Source of the DNA: Lichina pygmaea
Taxonomy: Eukaryota; Ascomycota; Lichinomycetes; Lichinales; Lichinaceae
DNA: 64,000 nucleotides
Direction: 5' to 3'
Assembly (NCBI GenBank): GCA_963422465.1
Contig: OY730174.1
Span: forward strand, 1,550,001-1,614,000
Shown: piece by piece, positions 45,932-56,370 of the stretch
How positions within the stretch are numbered: position 1 is the first letter of the stretch
Layout: the number at the start of each line of letters is the position of its first letter
Notes under the pieces: generated by a model
Database searches by the model: none
The model's input: only the letters and a program-made list of their open reading frames with translations
Told to the model about the DNA's origin: nothing
Translations under genes and position numbers: made by a program

Positions 45932-47391
45932 TTATTCGCGGTTGATGACGACGCGGGTCGACATGTGAATGCCCTCCTCGGGCGACACAATGTGCTCCTC
46001 GCTCGACGTCGTCGTCGTGGCCCGCTGTCCAAAGGCCGAGGCCGACACGCTCGCGTCCTTCCTGCGGACGCCGTGTGGATCGTACTGCAGGCCGGCCCGT
46101 GGTCCCTTCGAGTTGCTGTACGTTGCGTGCGACTGGCTGGCCGAGGAGTTGAGAGTCGGTCGTAGCACGAGCGCGTACATCGAGGGCAGGTTGGCGCACA
46201 GGATCAGGAGCCCGATCTCGACGGCACTCCACATGATGTTGTTGATCACTTTGGGGAAGAAGGTGGCGGGGAGCATCGGGTTGCTCTTTACGATCACGAA
46301 CATATTCACGGTGCGGACGATGGTGATCGACGTGGCGACCAGACCCATGGAGAAGATGATGCAGAGACCGACTGAAGATGCGAAACAAAACAGCGCCGTC
46401 AGCGACCGTCAGCATTGTCCGCGGGGTCGGCTGTCGGGGCGACAGTTGCGACCCCCCGGGGTTGGCTTACTCCGTTTCTTCAGGTCCGCGTGCAGTCGCA
46501 AGACCGTTGTGACCGGCGCGGCGAGTATGACCAAGTCCGTGATGATGTTGAAGATGGCGTTCCCGAGATGGATTTGGGGCACTCCGACGCTGCATACTGC
46601 ACCCGGTATCGTTTTGTCCCACGCGGCCGCGATAGGTTTGCACCCAAAGATACCGGCCTGCAGAAACTCGATCAGGGGCCACCGCCTTTACCCGCGCTCA
46701 CGGACCCAGACACTCACCAACGTCGTAGCCGTCACAAAACAGACCACCACCGCAGCCAGCGCAATCAAGATCGGACGGTACGGCCTTCGAGGCAAGAAGC
46801 GCGAGTAGAAGGCGAGCAGGGAGAGCTTGATCACCCTGTCGCCGTCACGAAGTCAGCGCCCAGCCTACCGGGGACGGGTAGAGCCCCGTCGACGCTGATG
46901 CGACGTACGCACCCAATCGTTGGCATGTAGATGATGCCGCCAGCGTACTGATGAACGTGGAACTTCCCAAGCCGGTCCAGGGCCGGGTTGGTGGGCAAGA
47001 TGCCGGGAGAATCGCCGTTGCCGTTGAGAAAGTCTCGAAAGGCAAATGTCATGCTGTGTTGCAGCGCCAGCACGGCTGCACCGAGCATCTTCGTCAGATC
47101 AGCGTTGGCGCGCGCACCCACTCCGCCAGAGTCGGCGGGATAGTCACCGTCGCCACCACAATCAAGTTGTCATCGAGGCCGAATCGACGGTACTGGCATG
47201 CTCTCGAGTATGTTCTGCACAGTACGATGCATCGTGGCCGGAGGAGTCAGTGATAGGGTCGCTGAGGTCTGCATCGGCCAACGGCGAACCAAGATCTCGT
47301 TCGACACGCACCTGAGCAGAGTTGTACAGGCTGCGAAGATGAAGAAGCAGTAGCCGACCGTGAGATATCGAACCAGGTACTCGTTGGCCAT
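45932..47391 (-). CDS. PTH11-like / rhodopsin-fold seven-helix membrane protein
   Basis: Six exons fit from the minus strand: 47391-47312, 47202-47148, 47088-46913, 46835-46718, 46657-46471 and 46371-45932, for about 351 residues. The order of segments matches the fungal rhodopsin domain: YLTVGYCFFIFAACTTLL, RRFGLDDNLIVVAT, a loop FHVHQYAGGIIYMPTIGVIK, LSLLAFYSRFLPRRPYRPIL, IFGCKPIAAAWDKT (conserved Cys-x-Pro), NAIFNIITDLVILAAPVTTV and VINNIMWSAVEIGLLILCAN. A cytosolic tail rich in Ser and Thr follows. Relatives are fungal GPCR-like proteins of the plasma membrane, and ligands are mostly unknown. The ATG at 47391 may not be the true start, since the frame stays open upstream (PGGQVETYPQDP), so a short 5' exon may be missing. 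Confidence 0.85.
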
Positions 47392-49729
47392 GATGGGGTC
47401 CTGTGGGTAGGTCTCGACCTGTCCTCCTGGCTGCAGAACGAGCAGGTATCGAGCAGCAGGCTCCTCACGAGGGAGCAAGAGCGGATCGAACGGAGAAATG
47501 GCCGAGGGCTCTCTGGAGAATTATAGGGCCCGGCGTCGAGCGAAGACATATCGGTCGCGGAAGGGCAGGAAAGCCCGATTCGGCACGGACGCCGTGGTAC
47601 GGCCAAGGCACCCGTCCCCTCGACGGACCGAGAACATGGGGCCGGCCGCAGGCACGACAGGAGACCATGGACGGCGGCGGAGACGGGAGCTTGCGAGGCC
47701 CCGGCGTGTGGGGACCCGCCGTTCCTTGTCGCACCTTTGTCGAAAACGGAGTGGTGGAAATCCTGGGGCAAGATCTTGCCGGCAGCAGGTGCGGCGACGG
47801 GGCTCGAGCAAACGGAACATGTCCCCAGCCGGCAGGACTTCTCAGATGCATCGGCCGATCGTTCGGCTTGGATCTCTCATCGGCGCGAGCAACGACCAGC
47901 CGTTCGTGCCCGTCGTGCCCGTCGTGCCATCGCAGATCCAGTCAAGTCTCCGCTGGGGCCGTTTCGGTAGCGCATGATACAAAGATCGCGTCGTGCGTAA
48001 GGTTCAGGTATCGATCAGCCCAACGACAGTGCTTTTCCCACACGACGACCGTCGCTGCGCATACTATCGCTGTAGTATGACATCAGTTGGGTCCCGTCGC
48101 TTCTACCACCGTGTGGTAGACAGATGAAAAGGATATTCATGATCTCTCATGAGGCCACCCGGCAGCCCAATTATACGAGGTGTATTGCGGAAGTAGACAT
48201 GCTTAGTAAGCTGAAAGCCTTATCAAAGTACTCCGTACTTTGGTCAGATCGCTCAACAGGCACGCCAGGCATCACCAGCTTTTCACGAGGCATGGAACTC
48301 TACAGTATCACCCAAGAGCGATTGGACAAATTGGTGCAGGCATGCTGCCAGGCAGTCATTGAGGCTAACAGGGGGTCCCGCAGAATTCTCAATTGGACGA
48401 GTATTGGATGTCTCGAGAGTTTTAAAGCTGCGGCTCTACACCTCGTACCGAGGTACGTACGGGTGTGCGAGCAGGTACAGTACATACGTACGTACGTACG
48501 TAACCTCCGTACAAAGTCTCGAGATTTGCGTGGGCGTCAGTGCTCTACGAGTAAGTGAGGATGAGCTGGCCACAAGTCGAGAGACGAGTGAGACAAGTCA
48601 CGAACCTCTGGTGCAGTGCTGTGGCGCCTGGAGTAGGCCTCGCTAGGCTTGTGCTTAGCCCCAACTGGCAATCTCACTAACTTACGCTCCCGCGGCTCCG
48701 TACCTCCGCGTTCTCCGTACTTACAGCATCTCAAATTACGGAGTACCGTAGTCACGGTAATGCAATGAGATGGTCCAAGACTTCAGTGGCAACCATTGGC
48801 CTTTGGCGGGAGCTGCACGGGGCAGCAGGTTTTCTTTTGGGCGAACAGCCACTTGGTTGCTGGGCTTACCCGCGCCATGGGGGGGTTTTCAACGCCGCCG
48901 GGCAGTACGAGGGTGCTGCTACCCCAGCACGCCTATTGTAGTAGGGCTTTAGGCCCCGGGGATACGCTTCGGATAGCTCTTACCGCCGTCGCCGTAGTGT
49001 CACTTGCGGTATGAGTGAGGTGTTAGCTTACGTACGGAGTACTCGTCAGGCGGAATGCGAAATGCGACATACCCATGCCATGGGGCGGTATTACCCCCCC
49101 ATGGCACGGGTATCCGTAGCCGGGGCCGGCTCTCATCAGCGAGATCTCGGCCCGCAACCTTCACGGCTTTGGTGCTCGATCCACCACGTCGATTTGCAGA
49201 TGCGGATACCGTCACGTGACTCACACTCCAGTAGTGAGCTCGGACCTGTCTCTCCGCCTCCGAGCGAGTAGTCCGTAATTTAGTTGTGGTAAGTCATCTC
49301 CATCGTCCGTTGTCACGGTGCCTCTTCCTCTTGTCCAGTCCGTTATAAACCCTCTTCGTCATGGGTACCCGCTGAGGGTGACCTGTTAGGGCATCGGCAA
49401 GTGCCCAAGCGTGCCGTGCGTGCCAAGAAAGGCGGGAGACTCCCATCACAACCCCATACAAAATATCATAGTCAGGCCATGTCATATGAGCAAGTCTTCG
49501 AGCACCGCCCGATGACACTCCTTCCATCTTTCACATATACACCTGTCCCGACCGTGTATTCCAACAAGAGACGCACTGAAGAAGCAGACACTGCTTTGAC
49601 ACCTTGCTGCGGCCGCAGGCCGGGATTCCTCCGGTCTCGGGCTAACTCAACCATTTGGCACAACCGTCATTATACCGAGGGATTTAAATCCGAGGATCAG
49701 CCAGCAAATATGCGGATGGCACTTAAAGA
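47392..49729. other. GC-rich then degraded spacer
   Basis: No gene is supported. 47450-47990 is GC-rich with overlapping chance frames on both strands. 48450-48520 and 48700-48760 are GTAC-rich. The small inverted-repeat element lies at 48867-49112. From about 49300 the sequence grades into the gypsy relic. Confidence 0.45.
48867..49112. repeat. possible small inverted-repeat element (MITE-like), 246 bp
   Basis: Left arm TACCCGCGCCATGGGGGGG (48867). The right arm ending at 49112 reads, reversed, TACCCGTGCCATGGGGGGG, about 19 of 20 bases alike. A third, inner copy (TACCCATGCCATGGGG) lies near 49069. The hairpin at 14313 uses the same start. No open frame of note lies inside and no target-site repeat is clear. 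Confidence 0.5.
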
Positions 49730-50400
49730 CGATGCTCAAGGAGTACTTGCGGCACTGTCCCCAGTGCCAGCTAACCCACAAAGAGGCATACGCCCTACGC
49801 ATCAATGCAACCAGTGCTCCCACGACCCGCGCCGTTCCATCCGATTCTCATGGAACTTTTTTTCTGGCGTTAGTGGAATCTAGAGATGGATCTGACAACG
49901 TAACGACAATCACGAATAGACTCGGCAAAAGGGTTGGCTTGATAGCCGGCAGGGCTATATTTGCGACCCAGGGCTGAGCGGAACACTGACTGGCATATCT
50001 GGATGTCGCAGACTGGGATTCCCACAGGCGATCATCTCAGATAGGGATCGGGAATTCCTCTCGGCTTTCTGGAGGAGAAAATCCGAGGACCAGCATATCA
50101 CCATCCTCGCGAGCACAGCATACCATCCCCAAACAGATGGGTCAGAGTGGACGGACAAACCACTCGCGAAATCGCGCTCAGCTACTACCTGATGACTATC
50201 GGCAATGTCAGGAGCTAGCCCCAGATCTCCCCAGAGCTTCAACCCCGTCGCTTCCGGGGCCCCCCAGCCTGCGGCCGCAACACATCTGCTCCAGATGTTC
50301 TCAGCAAGTCGGAGATTGACTATTTCATATCTCCCAACTCACCCTTGGAGCAGCCACACCCTACACCTCCCAGTCCGTGAGCTATAATTGTAGTGTACGG
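49730..50400 (+). mobile_element. Ty3/gypsy integrase fossil
   Basis: A decayed piece of a gypsy-type integrase. The end of the zinc-binding part (HCPQCQLTHKE, near 49755) and the core signature (REFLSAFWR, then LASTAYHPQTDG near 50050-50140) are still readable. It is far more decayed than the nest at 19-39 kb and has no visible LTRs, so it is probably a much older, different gypsy lineage. Broken, with many breaks. Confidence 0.75.
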
Positions 50401-51189
50401 TCCGTTGTCAACCAACCCCTCAGGGAGCGTGTCACTGTCGCGTACGCGCAGACTTTCATTTGACTAATGTTACCGAGAAGAACAGCCCGCTCATACGTTC
50501 CTTCCATTGATCTCTCACAGCTTGTTCAGATCTAAGTACTCATGAGGACGTCGGACCGGCAGTTTGGACAGTAAGAACTTCTGCCAACATCATCTTTCTC
50601 GGTATATACACCGCAGGTCGAGCCAAAAAATTTTTATACCCAGAATATGATGTCCTGGGGAAGCAAACTCCAATCAGACCATTGTACTATGACCTTAGCA
50701 TCCGACATATGGATAGCTAAACCTATGGCGCCAACAACGACACATGGAAGATATCTCCAGCAACCTCGGCCTCCCCCCGTGGTCGGACAACCCCCGCCTA
50801 GGCCCCACCCCAACCCCTGTTCGAAGGAGATGATCCGTCCTGTGGTGGCGGCACCTAGGCGGTGCCTGGATCAAGCCCTTCATCGCGTCCTGGGGCTAGT
50901 TCCCCTGTGGCGCCGTCCTGTGGTGGCGGCACCTAGGCGGCGCCTAGATCAAGCCCTTCGTCGCGTCCTGGGGCTAGTTCCCCTGTGGCGCCCCAAGCCC
51001 CAGTCCTTTGCGGAGATTGACCAGCCTGTCCTCGGCCCTCGGTCCTCGGTCAGATTCTCCAGCTGGCATGTGCAGCTGGCACGTGCTCAGCTTCCTATCT
51101 AGATCACTTATCTATATAGTTAGCATAGCTCGCTCCAATGAAGAATCATCGTCTCTCGCACTCAGCTTCTCAGCCTCTCCTTCTCTGCG
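50401..51189. other. spacer with tandem duplication
   Basis: No gene is seen. The 78-bp tandem duplication at 50836-50991 is the only clear structure. Confidence 0.5.
50836..50991 (+). repeat. two tandem copies of a 78-bp unit
   Basis: Units at 50836-50913 and 50914-50991, both starting CGTCCTGTGGTGGCGGCACC and differing at only a few sites. Confidence 0.9.
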
Positions 51190-51950
51190 ATCCTTCGTCG
51201 AACAACCCCAGCCCCACAGACACTTTGGCAAGCCTACCAGCTGGCTGAGCAATGGTGCTGGGATCGCTGGAAAGAACTCGAAGGCGGCCCACCCCCCCCC
51301 CCCCCCCCCCCACACCGCGACACCGACCCCGACCCCGGAGGAGGCTGGAAGCCAGACAAAATGCCCTACAAAGCGGCGACTCTCCGGCTACTCGCCGACC
51401 TCCCCAAGCCCCACAGCAGCCTGCTGACTCGGATCCGTGCAGAAAAGATCGGGCTGGTAGCCTTCCTACACCAACGCCGGGTCCCCGGCTTCGAATCACC
51501 GGCGTGTCCCTGTGGGTGGCAGTGGGAAACTGCCAAGCATGTGATCCTCAACTGCCCACGCTTCACACGAGAACGCTGGCAGCTGAGGCAGCGGGTCTCG
51601 TCCACTGACTTCCAGCGACTAACCTCCAGCCCCCGGACAGCCGCCGTGGTCACGACGTGGTTCCTCCGCCTGGATCTTCTTGCCCAGTTCTCCTGGGCTA
51701 GGGAGCAACTCCTCTCTCCTTCCTCCTTCTCCTTCTCTTCTTCTCCTGCTTGACTGCTACAGTCACTTACCTAGTTCACAGATCCTCGACCGGATGGCCC
51801 CCGCCTAGGGGCCGCAGGGAAGGTTTTTCGCCCTTGGGACACATGACTACCATGCTCTTGAGGTTTTCCTTACCAACTACATCGACTCCCCAGCATAATC
51901 TAGCCTAGCTAGCTTTAGAATGGTGTAGGAATTCAACCAATCAATCAATA
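51190..51950 (+). mobile_element. 3' fragment of the second (Tad/I-like) LINE family
   Basis: It carries the C-terminal end of an ORF2 (WQAYQLAEQWCWDRWKELE, broken by a C run, then 51361-51753 with SLLTRIRAEKIGLVAFLHQR and the knuckle CPCGWQWETAKHVILNC). The 3' UTR ends in TTTAGAATGGTGTAGGAATT and a CAAT repeat. The coding end after the C run is still open for 130 codons. The rest of the element is absent, as in 5'-truncated insertions. The fragment at 39844-40170 is a relative. Confidence 0.85.
51292..51311 (+). repeat. 20-base C run
   Basis: Lies in the coding remnant of a LINE fragment, encoding a proline run where the relative has none visible. Confidence 0.9.
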
Positions 51951-54506
51951 TGGATAGCCAACCTAAACAGTAAGCTCAGCAGTATTTTCTGAAATCACGA
52001 CAATGAAGTTGCTCACAGGAGCAACGAGGAAGTCAGAACCTACTATCCTCAACAAGCAGTCTCCAATCAAGTTCATCCGCAAGGATTCGATTGCTCGATA
52101 AAGTGACAGCTGCCTTTAACAGTAAGCTGAGATCTAAGATTCTTTGTCGAATATACAACGAAGCTGTTCAGAAGAATGGTGATGAAAGTCCTTTAAGACG
52201 TGAACATTCCCTGTTGTGAAGGCCACCGTGAAGCTGTTTAAACTTGGACGTATCGTCATTGTTCGGCAACGATAGCTCTTTGCCATGAACATGAAGGACA
52301 CCTCGACAGAGCTCTCTTCCGTCGTCTACAAATATTACATGATCTACTACAAGCTCCATCCCACGCAGCCTCTTGATCAAGCCGCCCTATGGTCGTTATC
52401 GCGTACCACCATGTACGTCAAGTCATCGACTCGGGCATCAGAGGCCTCAGACATCAAGACGGTCAGATGTTCAGCAGTATTACCCGCCAAGCGTGTTTAA
52501 ACATCGGAAGGCATGATAGTACACATCTGAACATCTAAATACTCTCGCACCGACGCAGCCTTCTCCGACCCCCGACCTTGACCGAAACCAGACAACAAAA
52601 CACTACCGACCAAAAGTCAATTCGACAACCGGTACACCTCCTCGAAACAGATCTTCTGTCAAAGTCTCGACAAGATCCCACAAAGAGCTGACCGAGCGTG
52701 ATGGACCCATCCCACCACATCTCGCCCTATCCCACCAGACACTGCGAAGGTCAAAGGAAGGATATTGCCATCGTCGATCCCACAACGTCGATCAAGCGCG
52801 CAGACAGAACTAGGACTCGACGATCATCATGAGTACTGCAATCACAGCATCGCATAGCAAGACCATGCGGTACGATGTGATACGTATCTTAGGCTCCGCA
52901 AGGCGATGTAAGGGTGTACGGATGTACTGTACGGTACTGGTAGTCTCTGAGACGTCGCCGACCCACTTATTCTTTTTTCCTTCACGGGCCACGTAGAATG
53001 GTGTGTCACTCGGGTAGACACGACCCGAGTCCTATGAGCTCACTGAGCTCCCTGAGCCCCCTGCGCTCCCTGAACCCTCTGAGCTCCCCCCCCCCCCCCC
53101 CCCCCCCCCCCCCCGAGCCCTTACCACGCCCCCGCCCTCCCCTCCTCTCCCTCCCTCAGCTAAGATGCGCTACTGACCAACTACCAGCAACACCACCGGC
53201 TGCACGTCACGCACAAGGCCTCACGAGATGACCGTGAACATTTGAGGTGTCTCAAGTGGTGTACCGGTAATGGTCAGACACGGATACGACAGCAAGTGAG
53301 CCAACTTGATCGATGATGAAGGTGACGACGATGAAGATGACGTCATTAGCGTGGCTAGGTATAGGCAGATTATAGGTTGGATGGGTGGAGACAGATGTTT
53401 CTCGTAGGCCGTGCTGTACGTTGTACTATATGCACTATACCTTACATACGTGCTGCTTGTCCAGATCCAATGTTTCTATCCTGTACCGGTAGGGGTTTCA
53501 GCATCGACCGATTGATTATAACTACGACAAGGACAGTGTGGTAGGTGAGCGCATTCTTTGCCAACGCATACCCTGTCAACTGTGTACTCATCCTATCTGT
53601 TTCCCAGCCACAGTTCATACACTGATTGAAACTATACGGTACGAGATACACTTGGAGGTCATGACCTCGGAGTTTGATAGCAAGAAGGCAGACTGTAATG
53701 TGTCTGGGACACTGAGCAGGTGAGTGGTTCCATGGAAATGGGATTGATATGTGGCTTGTCGTGAAGCTTGCTACGAGATGAGTGGATGATGAAAGGATGA
53801 AAGGATGGAATGATGAAAGAATCGAAGGACGCTCTCTGCCTGACTTATATTTCATTCGGACGTGGATAGATGTCACTGTCGGCGGATGGAGTACTCATGC
53901 TGATGCACAATGCTTGAGGCCCCAGAGACACACAGCGTGAGATAGAGAAAGAAGAGATGAATGTGAGGGGGAGATGACGAGGGACCGTCGCTAGCCTCAT
54001 GCCCAGGTATGAGAGATGAATCGTCTCACGGCTGAGTACTCGAACCTGTCACCCCTCGGAAAACGCACTTTTTATCTAGCCAGGTCCCCGTCCATACTTT
54101 TTGCGCCGCCTCCGAAACAATGCTGGCTTGGTGTTTCTTTTTGGGGGGGATGGACGGCCGGTCGTGACGGCCCCCGTACCCCGTACTAGCTTGATCTCGA
54201 CGAAGAGGATGGAAGAGAATGCAAGATCGAGGCAGAGGAGAGCAGTGGATCCGAAGAGAAAGATAGAAGTAGGAGGTGGTGATGATGCTGAATTGAGAGA
54301 GAAAGGCCAATGCATGATCGAAGGAGCACATAATCCAGAGGAGAAGCACAGGGTGATGCGTGCATGATCAAGGCGAGAAAGGTGGTCGCGACGGGTCGTA
54401 GGACGCGATCCACGGTCGGGGTAGAAGAGGGTTCGTGACGACGGTAGGAGGACGGGGAAGGAGGTAGAGGATGATCCAGCCGGGGTTTGACCTCCTCGGC
54501 TCCGAC
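51951..54506. other. long spacer, no gene supported
   Basis: Short frames such as 52285-52500 have no recognisable motif. A 29-base C run lies at 53086-53114, within repeated GAGCTCCCTGAGC-like phrases. GTACTGTACGGTACTGG lies near 52924. Simple GATGA repeats lie near 53760-53820. Confidence 0.45.
53086..53114 (+). repeat. 29-base C run
   Basis: Longest homopolymer of the window, in a gene-free spacer. Confidence 0.9.
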
Positions 54507-55763
54507 TCAGTTCGGGCATTCAATCTGGATGTGGCCAGGATTCTTGCACTTGTAGCACAGGCGCTGGTTCGACGAATCCGCCTTGCAGTCACGGCTCAGG
54601 TGGCCCGGCTCGCCGCCTGGTGGAGGCACGCGAGTCAGCAAGGCGAACAGAGCAAGACAGTCTCCTTGGGTCCAAGCCGATCGATGAGACGGGCGAAGGG
54701 AGCGACGCTGCACGTACAGTTGTAGCACTTGGCCTCTTGCGTACAATCCCGGGACATGTGCCCGAATCCGCCGCAAGTGTAGCACGTCTGCCCCCCTCGT
54801 CCGCCGCCGTAGCCCGAGCCGGCGAACGAGTTGTAGCCGGCGAACGGGTTGTAGCCGCCTCCGGCCTGGGTGCAATTGCGCGCGATATGGCCGACCTTGC
54901 CGCACTTGTAGCACTCCGCCCCGGTGGAACCAAAGCTCCCGCCGCCGCCGTTGGTCGTGGCCTCGTTGGTGCATTCCCTCGAGATGTGCCCCGTCTCGCC
55001 GCACCGGTAGCAGGACTTCTCTTTCTGCGGCTGCGCGCAGTCGCGGCCTGGTTCGTTCGCACTCGCCGCGTCAGAAACGAGAAGGGAACAAGCCAGATCA
55101 TGACCGTCGTTCCCATCGGACAAGCCACTTACTGACGTGGCCCTCCTCTGTAGAAGCGGACAGAACGTTAGCTACAGCGTGATTTCCGGTCTCGCGGGGC
55201 GTCTGTCAGATGCTCTCGAGGGGGTAGACATACGGCCACAGTTGTAGCTAAACGGCTGTCAGCGACTTTCGCACGGTCCATCTTCCATGACTCGGAGCCT
55301 TACCACTTTGGATTGCCTCGAGTGGGACAATCCCGGGCCTGTCATGTTTCTGAGTACAGGAGGACGGCCGCATAAGATGGACCGTGGACCATACCTGATG
55401 CGACGTGTCTCCGCCTAGAAGCCCGAGTATCTCAGCAAAGCGCACACAGCCACAGGTACGAGACAAGCGGAACATGGTCCATTGGTCACTTGATGGTGGT
55501 AGGCGCAATGGTAGCTACCAAGGGAAGGCCACCAAGGCCAAGCCCCTCCGAACATCCTGGGCTTCTTCACCCCTTGCCCCTCCTCCGAAAGCGGGATAGA
55601 ATCTATGCAGCATGTCCAAGCTTGCTGGATGTGGGGTCCCCCTGCATGGGTGTCTGTGGGACACGCGCCCGTCCTGGAAAAAAAAAATGAAAATTCAGCG
55701 CCTGTGCTTACAGTTATAGCAGCCACGCCCTCCACCACCGCCGCCGCCGGCGCCGAAATCCAT
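54507..55763 (-). CDS. GIS2: seven-knuckle CCHC zinc-finger protein, GIS2/Byr3/CNBP family
   Basis: Nucleic-acid-binding protein of the CNBP family, linked to translation and stress granules in yeast. Seven exons join in frame: 55763-55712, 55414-55395 (20 nt), 55338-55304 (35 nt), 55247-55234 (14 nt), 55147-55133 (15 nt), 55047-54718 and 54616-54507, for 191 residues. Seven CCHC knuckles result: CYNCGDTSHQARDC, CYNCGQEGHVSRDC, CYRCGETGHISREC, CYKCGKVGHIARNC, CYTCGGFGHMSRDC, CYNCGEPGHLSRDC and CYKCKNPGHIQIEC. Gly-rich linkers (GGGGSFGSTG and YGGGRGG) separate them. The start MDFGAGGGGGGGRG is Gly-rich. Every junction is GT-AG and in phase, which is strong support for the four tiny exons. Many introns split a knuckle. 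Confidence 0.92.
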
Positions 55764-56370
55764 CGTGTAGGGTCGCGTGTGCGGCTGTGCGAAGCGGAAC
55801 TAACTTGTTCTGCCAGCCGGGTGGTGAGAAAGTGAGGTTACCGCGATAGGAAGGAGACCGAGCCACCGGGCTACTACTCACCGTGTAGTACTACCGTAGC
55901 CCTACCGTACCCACTTGACCGTTCTCGTATACTGCGCCGGTTGATGGGCCGTGGATGCGGGACTTATAACGCTTACGATCCGTAGAGCTTTCTGACGAAA
56001 CAGAAGTTGATGAGAAAAGTGAAACTTGACAGTTGAGAGTAAGTGGATGGGGAGAAGAGGAAAGTTCACTGTTGAATTGAGGCACGAAGGATATTTGCGA
56101 CATACTCAGGTCGGCCTCGGATTTAAGTGGAGCCGAGGTCCGAGCCCCGCACGTGTGCGGGTCCCCCAGCGCGCCACGTGATCTCGCATCGCTCCTGAGT
56201 CCGCATCTGGAGATCAACTAATTACTTGGACTGGCCACGTGATACATAGGGCAGCCAGCCTTGGGTTCGCTGAATGTGCTCGGAAGACCGCTCTAGATGG
56301 TCTGGAGATGATGTGAATATTCGTTGGAGACGTCTGCGGTCTGGTGGATGACTGCGTCAGCATCTCGTGC
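55764..56370. other. spacer between GIS2 and F-box genes
   Basis: Both neighbours lie on the minus strand, so this holds the GIS2 promoter and the F-box 3' end. A CACGTG-type string (CCACGTGAT) occurs at 56175 and 56235. No gene is seen. Confidence 0.5.

Noticed and set aside
46467-46930. Plus-strand frames within the receptor-like gene
   Set aside because: Shadows crossing its introns. The minus strand gives an in-phase seven-helix protein.
47403-48080. 225-codon plus-strand frame beyond the receptor-like gene
   Set aside because: GC-rich, overlapping frames are open on both strands, no motif or splice logic, and it overlaps the upstream region of the receptor-like gene.
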